Assembly (NCBI RefSeq): GCF_018736145.1 | Contig: NZ_CP059997.1 | Coordinates: forward strand, 1,611,501 to 1,675,500 | Source of the DNA: Amycolatopsis sp. CA-230715 | Lineage (GTDB): Bacteria > Actinomycetota > Actinomycetes > Mycobacteriales > Pseudonocardiaceae | Reading direction: 5' to 3' | DNA: 64,000 nucleotides | Shown: in pieces, positions 1-7,737 of the stretch | How positions within the stretch are numbered: the stretch's first letter is position 1 | Layout: each line of letters begins with the position of its first letter | The notes under the pieces: generated by a model | Databases searched by the model: none | Seen by the model: the letters and a program-made list of their open reading frames with translations, nothing else | What the model was told of the DNA's origin: nothing | Program-made: the position numbers and the translations under genes

Positions 1-1
1 G

Positions 2-241
2 ACCGCGGACGTCGAGGTCACCGGCAGCAGCACGGATGCCTTCGGTGGCAAGGCGATCGCGAGCAAGGGCGTCACGGGAGCCTCGTGGCACGGCGACTCC
101 GGTGGCCCGCAGCTCGCCAACGGCGCGCAGGTCGGCGTCTGCTCGACCGGGGAGAACTCGGGCTCGGACCCGCACGGCACGCAGAACTACGCCAGCATCG
201 AGAACAGCAGGAGCTGGATCAAGGAGACCGCCGGAGTCTGA
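2..241 (+). CDS. Trypsin-like serine protease, C-terminal fragment
   Basis: Only the last 79 residues lie in the window; the gene begins upstream. The fragment carries the chymotrypsin-family active-site motif GDSGGP near its start (about residues 36-41), which holds the nucleophilic serine, followed by a VGVCS strand and a typical C-terminal helix (YASIENSRSWIKE). This places it in the S1 family, usually secreted in actinomycetes. The signal peptide and the His and Asp of the triad are outside the window, so activity and localisation cannot be judged. A strong hairpin terminator follows the stop codon. Confidence 0.85.
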   Translation, partial: TADVEVTGSSTDAFGGKAIASKGVTGASWHGDSGGPQLANGAQVGVCSTGENSGSDPHGTQNYASIENSRSWIKETAGV

Positions 242-260
242 TCTCCCGGCAAGAACCTCG

Positions 261-298
261 AAGCGCCCGTCCCGCCGCACCCGGCGGGGCGGGCGCTT
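261..298 (+). terminator. Hairpin terminator after the serine protease
   Basis: A 17-bp stem (AAGCGCCCGTCCCGCCG against CGGCGGGGCGGGCGCTT, with one G-T pair) closes on a 4-nt loop and ends in TTT. It sits 20 nt past the stop codon, so it probably separates the protease transcript from the WXG100 cassette downstream. Confidence 0.75.
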
Positions 299-445
299 TG
301 GTGCGCAAGGGCACAGGCGTGGGTAATAGTGCCGCCAGGGAACCGGGTCTTTGTGCCGTTTGACCACGCACGAGGACTTTCTAGCGTGACATTCACCGCG
401 AGACATCGGGCGCCGGGATCACCGGCGCCCGCCACGATCTTCCGC

Positions 446-470
446 GAGTCGAACGAGTCGAACGAGTCGA
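446..470 (+). repeat. Short tandem repeat in the leader of the WXG100 cassette
   Basis: The 9-mer GAGTCGAAC occurs twice and is followed by a partial third copy (GAGTCGA), directly upstream of the GAGGAGG ribosome-binding site of the gene at 484. It may vary in copy number between strains and would then alter the leader, but no function can be read from it. Confidence 0.6.
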
Positions 471-483
471 GAGGAGGTGGCCC

Positions 484-840
484 GTGAGCAGTGCCGGCTA
501 CCAGAGTGACGCCGCGGCGATGACGCGCGCGGTCCAGGGGTTCGAGGAAACCGCGTCGGACGCCAAGACCACCATGGCCAGCTTGGAAACCGAGCTGACC
601 GAGACCCTGCGCACCTACAAGGGCGACCAGGCCGTCGCGTTCTGGGACCTGCAGCGCGCGCTCCAGGAGAAGATGGCCGCCGCGGTCAGGGAACTCGACA
701 CGATGTCGGGCCTGGTCAACCAGAGCTTCCACAACTACGGCAGCGGTGACGCCGACGTGTCGCACCAGCTGCGGCAGGTCTCGAACCTCGCCTCCGACGC
801 CGGGGGCTCGGTGCTCGGCCGCCTGTCCGGCGCGCACTGA
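484..840 (+). CDS. WXG100-type small secreted protein
   Basis: This 118-residue, mostly helical protein has the size and layout of a type VII (ESX) secretion substrate. The usual WXG turn between the two helices reads YKG at about residues 45-47, with a tryptophan a few residues later (AFWDL). The GTG start follows an excellent GAGGAGG site. It heads a run of similar small genes (871, 1271, 1716), and such proteins normally pair as helical hairpin dimers; this one and the 871 product are the obvious partners. No ESX machine gene (eccC, eccB and so on) lies in the window, so the exporter must be encoded elsewhere. Family assignment is by fold and context, not by exact motif. Confidence 0.75.
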   Translation: MSSAGYQSDAAAMTRAVQGFEETASDAKTTMASLETELTETLRTYKGDQAVAFWDLQRALQEKMAAAVRELDTMSGLVNQSFHNYGSGDADVSHQLRQVSNLASDAGGSVLGRLSGAH

Positions 841-870
841 CCCTTCAGCCAAGCCAGGAAAGGACATCGC

Positions 871-1173
871 ATGGCCGACGTCGTGGAAGTCAACTTCGCC
901 GCGCTGCAGCACAGCTCCGCCTCACTGGCCGCCAAGGCCAAGACCCTCACCACGCAGCTCGAACAGCTGCAGGCGAACCTCCAGCCGATCAAGGCGACCT
1001 GGTACGCCTCGGGCAGTTCCGCGGGCGCGGCGGCGGAGTCGGCGGAAACCAGGCTGCGCCAGGCGACCGCCGACATCGTCACGATCATCGCGCAGTTCGG
1101 CGGCAAGGTCGGCGAAGCGCACGATCTGCAGCACTCACTGGAGAACAAGAACACCGGGTACTTCGCGGTCTGA
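871..1173 (+). CDS. WXG100-type small secreted protein
   Basis: This 100-residue protein has the standard ESAT-6/CFP-10 length and a helix-turn-helix pattern. The turn reads WYASG at about residues 43-47, close to but not exactly WXG. A GGAAAGG site precedes the ATG. It follows the 484 gene by 30 nt, an arrangement typical of esxB/esxA-like pairs whose products are secreted as a heterodimer. A C-terminal YxxxD/E export signal is not evident in either partner; the C-terminus here ends NTGYFAV. It is likely exported by a type VII machine encoded elsewhere. Confidence 0.8.
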   Translation: MADVVEVNFAALQHSSASLAAKAKTLTTQLEQLQANLQPIKATWYASGSSAGAAAESAETRLRQATADIVTIIAQFGGKVGEAHDLQHSLENKNTGYFAV

Positions 1174-1270
1174 CCGCGGCCAGGTGTCGGCCGGCCGGTG
1201 CGGGCCCTCCCCCCAACCCGCACCGGCCGACCGGCTCATCCCCCTCCGCACCCACCAGGAGCCAGCGACG

Positions 1271-1645
1271 ATGTACGACCAGTCCTACTACGTCCATCTC
1301 CAGTCGCTCGACGACTTCGTGCGGGAGCTGGAAACCCAGCTCGAAGGCATGGCGAAACCGGGCGAACGGCTCGGCGACCTCGGCGAACGCGCGCCGCTGT
1401 TCGGGGAGTTCGGCGAAGCGTCCTCGCTCGCGCGGGCCCACCAGGCCGCCGTCGCCGAGATGCAGGGCCTCCTGGAGCAGGTGAAGGGCGCGATCACGTT
1501 CGCGCGCGAGGTCACCACGACCGTCGCGGACGGCTACGCGCAGGCCGACCAGGTCGTCGCGGGCGATCTGCACCGATCGGGGCAGGACGCCGGGTTGCTC
1601 GGCGGGATCGGGGCACTGGTCGGCGACGTGCAGGAGGTCTCGTGA
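1271..1645 (+). CDS. Small helical protein of the type VII cassette
   Basis: This 124-residue protein begins MYDQSYYVH and is predicted almost wholly helical, with heptad-like spacing in the first 100 residues and a Gly-rich end. It lacks WXG but has the size and place of EspC-like ESX-associated substrates. The ATG at 1271 is chosen because the longer frame reaching back to 746 overlaps the two WXG100 genes in another frame. Its stop overlaps the GTG of a 25-codon frame at 1642. Function is inferred from its neighbours only. Confidence 0.65.
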   Translation: MYDQSYYVHLQSLDDFVRELETQLEGMAKPGERLGDLGERAPLFGEFGEASSLARAHQAAVAEMQGLLEQVKGAITFAREVTTTVADGYAQADQVVAGDLHRSGQDAGLLGGIGALVGDVQEVS

Positions 1646-1719
1646 ACGACACTGGCGAAGCCCCGTTCACGACGGCCGACCGGGTGCGGGTGTCCCGCAA
1701 GACACAGGAGGCGTTGTGA
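1642..1719 (+). CDS. Possible 25-residue coupled ORF
   Basis: A short frame (begins MNDTGEAPF, ends RKTQEAL) fills the gap between the 1271 and 1716 genes. Its GTG overlaps the upstream stop as GTGA, and its own stop overlaps the next GTG, again as GTGA. A CAGGAGG site lies just before it and an ACAGGAGG site lies inside it, ahead of the 1716 start. It could be a real micropeptide or only a device that couples translation of its neighbours; nothing in the peptide itself identifies a function. Confidence 0.35.
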   Translation: MNDTGEAPFTTADRVRVSRKTQEAL

Positions 1720-2990
1720 GCACGAACTTCGCCGCGTACAGCCACCAGCAGCTCTACGCGATGCTGCAGGCCGGCGACGCCGCCACCGCGCGCACCGCGG
1801 CCCAGCGGTGGCAGGCCACCGCGACCGGGCTCCACGACCAGGCGGGCGGCCTCACCGACGAACTGCACGGGTTCGAAGACGGCTGGCGCGGCGGCGCCGC
1901 CGACAAGTACCGCACGATGATCACGGACCTGGCCGGCGGCATCAGGAAGGTCGCGCACACCGCGTCCGCGATGCGGGACCTGCTCGAAGACGCCGCCGAC
2001 GACCTCGACAAGGCGAAGGCGGAGATGCCGCCGCCGGTCGACGTGCCCGCGGTGTCCCCTTCGGACATCTCGCTCGCCGCCACTCCCCCGCTGCTGCCAG
2101 CCGACGCGTCCCAAGAAGTGGTCATGGCGGCCGCACGGCAGCGCGCCACCGCGATCAGCGCGGTGCGGTCGCAGCAGCAGGCGGCGGCGACGGCGAACGC
2201 CGCGCACGACAAGGCGGTCGCCGTGATGACGACGCTCGCGACCGGGTACACCGCCACCGAACAAGCCATCCCGGCCGCCCCGGACGCCGCCGAAGTGCCC
2301 GGCGCGCCTCGCCCCGGCGGCTCCCCCGGCGCCGGGCACGGCACCGGCGAGATCCCCGGCGGTGGCACCGCGGTCGTCCCCGGCGACCACCCGCTGGCCC
2401 CGGCCGACGGCGGTACCGCACCAGGTGGCGCGGCACCGGGCGGCACGAAACCCGCCAGCCCGTTGTTCGGGGACATGTTCACCGCCGGTCTCGCGGCCGC
2501 GTCCGCCGCCGCGTTCGGCCGGTTCGGCTCGATCATGCCGAAGGTCCCCGGCTGGGCTGGCAAGAAGCCGGAAGAGCGCAAGGACAAGGACACTGTGGAC
2601 ACCGCGGTGACCGGCGGCGCCGGTGGCGGGATCCCGGACGCCGCAAGCGGTTCCGGTGGTGTCGGCGGGCTGGGCGGTCTCGACGGCGGCGCGATCGGCG
2701 GCGGCGCCGGGCTCGACGGCACCGTGCCCGCCGCGCACACCGGGCTGTCCGGGTCCACCGGCGCGGGCGGCGCGTTGAGCGGGCTCGCCGGGGGCGCGGC
2801 GGGCGCCGCCGGGGCGGCGGCCGCCAAATCGGCCATGCCGATGATGCCGTTCATGCCGATGGGCATGGGGGCGGGCGAGCTCGGCTCCGGGCGGCGGATC
2901 CCGCCGTGGCTCGTGGAGACCGAGGACGTGTGGGGCGAATCGTCCGCCGTGGCACCACCGGTGATCGGGACCGAGCCGGACCACCGGTAG
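1716..2990 (+). CDS. PPE/WXG-domain protein with long Gly/Pro/Ala-rich tail
   Basis: This 424-residue protein has an N-terminal helical domain of about 140 residues with a WRG turn at about residues 57-59, as in WXG100 and PPE-like type VII substrates. A low-complexity region rich in Pro, Gly and Ala follows (about 190-390), with repeats of GG, GAG and GGT. Residues 370-385 are Met-rich (PMMPFMPMGMG). The tail ends WLVETEDVWGESSAVAPPVIG, a pattern common at the C-terminus of actinomycete PPE-like proteins. The GTG start overlaps the previous short ORF. It is probably secreted or surface exposed through a type VII system. Confidence 0.7.
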   Translation: MSTNFAAYSHQQLYAMLQAGDAATARTAAQRWQATATGLHDQAGGLTDELHGFEDGWRGGAADKYRTMITDLAGGIRKVAHTASAMRDLLEDAADDLDKAKAEMPPPVDVPAVSPSDISLAATPPLLPADASQEVVMAAARQRATAISAVRSQQQAAATANAAHDKAVAVMTTLATGYTATEQAIPAAPDAAEVPGAPRPGGSPGAGHGTGEIPGGGTAVVPGDHPLAPADGGTAPGGAAPGGTKPASPLFGDMFTAGLAAASAAAFGRFGSIMPKVPGWAGKKPEERKDKDTVDTAVTGGAGGGIPDAASGSGGVGGLGGLDGGAIGGGAGLDGTVPAAHTGLSGSTGAGGALSGLAGGAAGAAGAAAAKSAMPMMPFMPMGMGAGELGSGRRIPPWLVETEDVWGESSAVAPPVIGTEPDHR

Positions 2991-3018
2991 CCGACGGCGT
3001 CCGGGAGGGGCGGGGAAC

Positions 3019-3384
3019 ATGGATCTGGACCGGCTCGCCGAGGACCTGCACGTGCTGGTCGACGACCTGGCCGCGCAGTTCGGCACCGGCGGCGGCATCC
3101 AGGTCACCGTCGACGGCGACCTCGACTGCGATCCCACCGCGCCGGGACGCCTGCGCTGCTGGCAGTACGGCGTCCGGCTGGAGTGGCCCAGCAGCCCACG
3201 GCAGTGCCTGTCGGGCGTGATCCTGCCGAAGCTGGCGCGCGCGGGCTGGCAGCCGACCGACCGCAGCGGCGGGCGGCGGCTGGTCGTCCAGTTCAGCAAG
3301 GACGGGGCGAACCTGAACGTGCACGTGGCCGCCGAGGGCGACGGCGTCGCCATCCTCGGCTCCACCCGGTGCGTGGCGGCCTGA
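3019..3384 (+). CDS. Conserved hypothetical protein of the type VII cassette
   Basis: This 121-residue soluble protein is not recognised. It starts with an acidic amphipathic helix (MDLDRLAEDLHVLVDDLAAQ) and continues with several beta strands. It has no signal peptide or membrane segment. A GGGAGGGGCGGGG stretch precedes the ATG, and the gene follows the PPE-like gene by only 28 nt, so it is probably cotranscribed. A cytosolic helper or chaperone-like role for the secreted proteins would fit the context but is a guess. Confidence 0.6.
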   Translation: MDLDRLAEDLHVLVDDLAAQFGTGGGIQVTVDGDLDCDPTAPGRLRCWQYGVRLEWPSSPRQCLSGVILPKLARAGWQPTDRSGGRRLVVQFSKDGANLNVHVAAEGDGVAILGSTRCVAA

Positions 3385-3412
3385 TCCGCGCGGACGTGGC
3401 AGACTCGGCCGC

Positions 3413-4492
3413 GTGGACCGTCCGTATGTCGTGCTTTCCGCCGCCGTGTCGCTCGACGGGTTCCTCGACGACGCGAGCGAACGACGGCTCCTGCTGTCGA
3501 ACGAGGAGGACTTCGACCGGGTCGACGAGGTGCGCGCCGGGGTCGACGCGATCCTGGTCGGCGCGGGCACGATCCACGCGGACGACCCGAAGCTGCTGGT
3601 GCGCTCCCCCGAGCGGCGAAGCTCGCGCACGGCACGAGGGCTCGCGGAGAACCCGATCAAGGTCGCACTGACGACGAGCGGCCGCCTCGATCCGTCGGCG
3701 GCGTTCTTCACCGCTGGCGACGGCGAAAAACTGGTCTACACAAGCGAATCCGCGTCCGTCGATGGTCTCAACGCGACAGTGGTGAAAGGACTGGAACTGC
3801 CCGGGGTCCTCGCCGATCTCGCGAAACGGGGCGTCGGGCGGCTGCTGGTCGAGGGCGGCGGCTCGGTGCACACCCAGTTCCTCACCGGTGGCCTCGCCGA
3901 CGAGCTGCACCTCGCGGTGGCGCCGGTGTTCGTCGGCGACGAGTCCGCGCCCCGCTTCGTGCGCCCGGGGCGGTTCCCCACCACCAGGGCACGGCTGGTG
4001 GAAACCAGCGCGCTCGGTGACGTCGTGCTGATGCGCTACCTGCTCGCCGAGCACGAAGAACGCGATCTCGTCCGGCTCCGGCAGGCGATCGACCTCGCCG
4101 AGAACTGCCCGCCGTCGGCGACCTTCCGGGTCGGGGCGGTGCTCGCCGACGCCGACGACCACGTGCTCGCGACCGGGTTCTCCGGCGAGACCGACCCGAA
4201 GGACCACGCCGAAGAAGCGGCGCTCGCGAAGGTCGACCCGCGTGACCCGAGGCTCGCGCACGCCACCATCTACAGCTCGCTCGAACCGTGCGGCGAGCGC
4301 GCGTCGCGGCCGCTGACCTGTACCGACCACATCCTGCGCGCGGGCATCCCCCGCGTCGTCTTCGCCTGGCGCGAACCGTCGATCTTCGTGGAAGGCACGG
4401 GTGCGGAGCTGCTCGCCGCCGCGGGCGCGGAGGTCGTGGAAATCCCGGCGCTGGCCCCGTTCGTCCAGCGCACGAACGCCCATCTGCGCTGA
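3413..4492 (+). CDS. RibD-like reductase-deaminase with reversed domain order
   Basis: This 359-residue protein combines the two activities of riboflavin enzyme RibD (pyrimidine reductase and deaminase) in the opposite order. The N-terminal 215 residues form a dihydrofolate-reductase-like RibD_C domain (VSLDGFLDD near the start, then VDAILVGAGTIHADDP and LLVEGGGSVHTQFL). The C-terminal part is a zinc cytidine-deaminase-like domain with HAEEAAL and PCGERASRPLTC, which supply His, two Cys and the catalytic Glu. Classical RibD has the deaminase first. No other riboflavin gene is nearby, so it may serve riboflavin synthesis or a related pyrimidine or deazaflavin pathway. The GTG start follows the hypothetical gene by 28 nt. 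Confidence 0.8.
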   Translation: MDRPYVVLSAAVSLDGFLDDASERRLLLSNEEDFDRVDEVRAGVDAILVGAGTIHADDPKLLVRSPERRSSRTARGLAENPIKVALTTSGRLDPSAAFFTAGDGEKLVYTSESASVDGLNATVVKGLELPGVLADLAKRGVGRLLVEGGGSVHTQFLTGGLADELHLAVAPVFVGDESAPRFVRPGRFPTTRARLVETSALGDVVLMRYLLAEHEERDLVRLRQAIDLAENCPPSATFRVGAVLADADDHVLATGFSGETDPKDHAEEAALAKVDPRDPRLAHATIYSSLEPCGERASRPLTCTDHILRAGIPRVVFAWREPSIFVEGTGAELLAAAGAEVVEIPALAPFVQRTNAHLR

Positions 4493-4670
4493 GCCGCTCC
4501 GCAAGCCCCTTGATCGAATAGACAGCATTTTGTGCCGAAAGGGGCACTCCACACCGTTCGAGATGTGAAATAGTGACCCTTCTTTACCGAAGGAAAATGT
4601 GCGCTCTTTTGACGGGAAAAGTCATTCGGGTGGTGAATTCCCCCCGTGGCGTTTCGAGCTTGGAGGGACT

Positions 4671-6278
4671 ATGCGGCGATCGCGCTGGGTACCGGCGGCT
4701 GTGCTGGCGACATCGGTGAGCCTGCTGGCAGCCTGCGGAGGTGGTGGCGACAGCGGGAGCGGCAATGACGCCGCCAATGCCTCCGTCACGGTGTACGGCA
4801 CCGAACCCCAGAACGGCTTGTTGCCGTCGAACACGAACGAGATCGGCGGCACGAAGGCGCTCGAGCCGATGTTCACCAAACTCGTGAGCTACGACTCGCA
4901 GACCGGCGCCCCGTCCAACGCGATGGCCGAATCGATCGAGTCACCGGACGCGAAGACCTACGACATCAAAATCAAGAAGGGTTGGAAATTCCACGACGAC
5001 ACCGAGGTCAAGGCGAAGAACTTCGTCGACGCCTGGAACTGGGCGGCCAGTGCCAAGAACGGCCAGCTGAACTCCTCGTTCTTCGAGCAGATCGAGGGCT
5101 TCGACGCGGTCAACCCCGGTAAGGGCAAGACCCCGACCGCGGACACGATGACCGGCCTGCAGGTGATCAACGACTACGAGTTCAAGGTCGTGCTGAAGGC
5201 CCCGTTCTCGGTGTTCCCCACGAAGATCGGTTACGACACGTTCTCCCCGCTGCCCGACGTGTTCTTCAAGGACCCGAAGGCGTTCACCGAGCACCCGATC
5301 GGCAACGGCCCGCTCAAGTTCGTCTCGCGGACTCCGAACGTGGACATCAAGCTGACCCGCTTCGACGGGTACCCCGGCCAGGACAAGGTCAAGTTCAAGG
5401 ACCTGACCATCAAGATCTACTCGAGCCAGGAAACCGCCTACCAGGACCTGAAGAGCAACCGCCTCGACTTCATGGAGGCACTGCCCCCGTCGGCTCTCGC
5501 GGGCGGCAAGTACAAGACCGAACTGGGCGACGGCCTGATCGAAGGCCACCTGCTCAGCATCAGCACCATCGCGGTGCCGTACTACGTGCCCGGGTACGAC
5601 AACATCCATCTGCGCAAGGCGATCTCGATGGCGATCAACCGCGAGCAGATCGTGCAGACCGTCATGAACGACACCTACTCCCCCGCCGACGGGTGGATCT
5701 CGCGGGGCATCGAGGGGTACCGGCCCGACGTGTGCGGTGAGGCGTGCAAGTACGACCCGGTCAAGGCGAAGGCGGAGCTGGCGCAGTCCGGGTTCACCGG
5801 CAAGCTGACCATCACCTCCAACGCCGACGGTGGCCGCAAGGAGCCGCTGGTCGCGGCGTGCAACAGCATCAAGAACGCACTCGGCGTCGAATGCGACTTC
5901 GTGCCCGCCACGAACTTCGGCCAGTACCGCGGCATCGTCACCGGCAAGAAGCTCACCGGGATGGGCCGCTCGGACTGGTCGGCGGACTACCCGTCGATCG
6001 AGGACTTCCTCAACCCGATCTACAAGACCGACGCCAGCTCGAACGACTCGGCCTACTCCAGCCCGATCACCGACGGCCTGCTGACCCAGGCGGACAGCAC
6101 CGCGGACAAGGCCGCGGCGATCAAGTTCTACCAGCAGGCCGAGGACCAGGTGGCCAAGGACCTGCCGCAGATCCCGGTGTGGGAGGAGAAGGGCTTCGCG
6201 GCGAAGTCGAAGCGGCTGAAGTCGGCGAAGCTCGACTTCCGGCGCATCCCCGACTACGGCGCGATCGAAGTCGCCTGA
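4671..6278 (+). CDS. Oligopeptide/dipeptide ABC transporter substrate-binding lipoprotein
   Basis: This 535-residue protein is a family 5 solute-binding protein (OppA/DppA type). The ATG at 4671 follows a GGAGGG site and yields a lipoprotein signal peptide with the lipobox LLAAC, whose cysteine would be lipidated and anchored on the outer face of the membrane. A Gly/Ser linker follows, then the SBP_bac_5 fold with the typical YEFKVVLKAPFSVFP, HPIGNGPLKF and HLRKAISMAINREQI segments. No permease or ATPase gene adjoins it, so it either shares a transporter encoded elsewhere or has a sensing role. The reading frame extends upstream to 4599, but only this start gives a signal peptide. Confidence 0.88.
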   Translation: MRRSRWVPAAVLATSVSLLAACGGGGDSGSGNDAANASVTVYGTEPQNGLLPSNTNEIGGTKALEPMFTKLVSYDSQTGAPSNAMAESIESPDAKTYDIKIKKGWKFHDDTEVKAKNFVDAWNWAASAKNGQLNSSFFEQIEGFDAVNPGKGKTPTADTMTGLQVINDYEFKVVLKAPFSVFPTKIGYDTFSPLPDVFFKDPKAFTEHPIGNGPLKFVSRTPNVDIKLTRFDGYPGQDKVKFKDLTIKIYSSQETAYQDLKSNRLDFMEALPPSALAGGKYKTELGDGLIEGHLLSISTIAVPYYVPGYDNIHLRKAISMAINREQIVQTVMNDTYSPADGWISRGIEGYRPDVCGEACKYDPVKAKAELAQSGFTGKLTITSNADGGRKEPLVAACNSIKNALGVECDFVPATNFGQYRGIVTGKKLTGMGRSDWSADYPSIEDFLNPIYKTDASSNDSAYSSPITDGLLTQADSTADKAAAIKFYQQAEDQVAKDLPQIPVWEEKGFAAKSKRLKSAKLDFRRIPDYGAIEVA

Positions 6279-6328
6279 TCCGGTCCGTCCGTGCCCGGCT
6301 GATCTCGCCGGGCGCGGGCGAACTCCCC

Positions 6329-6371
6329 TGATGGCCACCTTGACGGCACTCACTGCCGTGTTCAGTATCAG
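6329..6371. repeat. Left half of an intergenic palindromic element, interrupted by the IS
   Basis: TGATGGCCACCTTGACGGCA, at 6329-6348, is a perfect inverted copy of 7718-7737 on the far side of the insertion sequence. It is followed by CACTCACTGCCGT and GTTCAGTATCAG. The same right-hand motif (TGCCGTGTTCAGTATCAG) occurs in the intact palindrome at 38030-38098, which suggests this was once a continuous element. Confidence 0.65.
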
Positions 6372-7707
6372 CTGTTTTGACACAGTTTGTGTATCGCAGC
6401 ATGTGACACACCCGGGTCGGGTGATGTTGCATGATCTGCCGCCTGACCGGCGTTGTGGTGAGGGCCATGACGCGGAATGGGACGATCATGCGATTCGTGG
6501 ACGCGATGCTGACGGCTGAAGTGCCGGTTGAGAACGTGTCGGCGTGGTGCCGGGAGCATGGTGTCGATAGGCGGACGTTCTATCGGCACCGTGCCCGGAT
6601 CCAGGCCGAGGGGCAGTGGCGGCGGCGGTCGACCCGGCCCAAGACCGTGCGGCATGCTACGGCGGAGCCGGTCGTGGCTGTCGTGCTGCGGCTGCGGAAG
6701 GAGCTGAAACCGGACAACGGGGCGGACCCGATCCGCGATCGGCTTCTGGAGTTGGCCGCCGAGCGGGACTGGGCCGGACGGGGCTGGCCTGTCCCGTCGC
6801 GGGCCACGATCAACCGGATCCTGTCCCGGCACGGGCTGGCCGAGTCCAACCCCCGTAAGCGGCCCCGGTCCTCCTACCGTCGGTTCAGCTATGCCCGGCC
6901 GCGGGACTGCTACCAGATCGACGCCACCGAGGTCATCCTCGCCGGCGGGGCCACGGTGGTGGTGTTCGAGGTCCTCGACGACTGCACGCGCATGCTGGTG
7001 GCCAATCACGCCGCCGAGGCCGAAACCTCCCGTGCCGCGATCACCGCGATCACCGCGGCCATCACCGACCATGGTGCGCCCGCGATCGTGTTGTCCGACA
7101 ACGGATCCGCGTTCACCTCACGCGGCCGCCACCCCAACGCCGGGCCATCGGCGTTCGCCCGCACCGTCACCGGCCACGGCTGCAGGCTGATCCATTCCAG
7201 CCCCTACCACCCGCAGACCTGCGGCAAGGTCGAACGCCACCACCAGACCTTCAAACGCTGGCTGGATCACCAACCCATCCAACCCGCGACCCTGACCGAA
7301 CTCCGCACCCTGCTCGAGGTCTACCGCGAGCACTACAACCACCGCCGCCACAGCGCCCTTGGCCGGCAAACCCCCACCCATGCCTGGACCACCAGCGACA
7401 GCCACGGCGGACCCCAGCACCTGCCCGTCCAGGACGACGCCACCGTGCACCGCCTCAAAGTCAGCACCACCGGCACGGTCAACCTCGGCAAACACGCCCG
7501 GCTACGGATCGGCACCGCCCACGCCGGACACACCATCACCATCATCCGTGACAGCGACCGGGCCACCGCCTACACCAGCGACGGCGACCCGATCGGCCAC
7601 ATCCACCTCGACCACACCAAGACCTACCAAGGCCAACTCACCCCAGCCGCCTAACCTGTGTCACAACAACCGAGACAAACCTGCGGCAGAACTACCGAGA
7701 CACGACA
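6372..7707 (+). mobile_element. IS481-type insertion sequence (ends approximate)
   Basis: The element contains one IS481-like transposase gene. Partial inverted repeats flank it: TGTGACACA at 6402-6410 against TGTGTCACA at 7657-7665, with weaker similarity further out (GTTTGTGTATCG on the left; GTTTGTCTCGG on the complement of the right). The exact termini and target duplication cannot be fixed by eye. The element lies between the two halves of an intergenic palindrome, so the limits are set where those halves end. The transposase frame is intact, so the element may be active or recently arrived. Confidence 0.65.
6431..7654 (+). CDS. IS481 family transposase
   Basis: This 407-residue DDE transposase has an N-terminal helix-turn-helix (about residues 30-55, VSAWCREHGVDRRTFYRH), then an integrase catalytic core with D164 (QIDATEV), D223 (LSDNGSAF) and E268 (CGKVERHHQTFK), the triad expected for the rve domain. 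NHRRHSALGRQTP near residue 300 is characteristic of IS481/IS3-like enzymes. The extra C-terminal 70 residues are typical of the longer actinobacterial IS481 members. An alternative ATG at 6467 would remove 12 residues. The gene is complete with no frameshift, so it is probably functional. Confidence 0.9.
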   Translation: MICRLTGVVVRAMTRNGTIMRFVDAMLTAEVPVENVSAWCREHGVDRRTFYRHRARIQAEGQWRRRSTRPKTVRHATAEPVVAVVLRLRKELKPDNGADPIRDRLLELAAERDWAGRGWPVPSRATINRILSRHGLAESNPRKRPRSSYRRFSYARPRDCYQIDATEVILAGGATVVVFEVLDDCTRMLVANHAAEAETSRAAITAITAAITDHGAPAIVLSDNGSAFTSRGRHPNAGPSAFARTVTGHGCRLIHSSPYHPQTCGKVERHHQTFKRWLDHQPIQPATLTELRTLLEVYREHYNHRRHSALGRQTPTHAWTTSDSHGGPQHLPVQDDATVHRLKVSTTGTVNLGKHARLRIGTAHAGHTITIIRDSDRATAYTSDGDPIGHIHLDHTKTYQGQLTPAA

Positions 7708-7737
7708 CGGCACTCACTGCCGTCAAGGTGGCCATCA
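7708..7737. repeat. Right half of the interrupted intergenic palindrome
   Basis: CGGCACTCACTGCCGTCAAGG followed by TGGCCATCA. Its last 20 nt are a perfect inverted copy of 6329-6348. The inner CGGCACTCACTGCCG can itself fold into a small hairpin. It ends two bases beyond the 3' limit of the mycosin-like gene on the other strand, so the palindrome lay just past that gene. Confidence 0.6.

Noticed and set aside
4530..4595. Small hairpins before the peptide-binding protein gene
   Set aside because: TGCC/GGCA and CCTTC/GAAGG stems are too short to call a terminator or switch.
6372..7707. Assigning exact IS termini and a target duplication
   Set aside because: Candidate inverted repeats at 6402 and 7657 are imperfect outside 9 bp, and no clear duplication could be chosen by eye.
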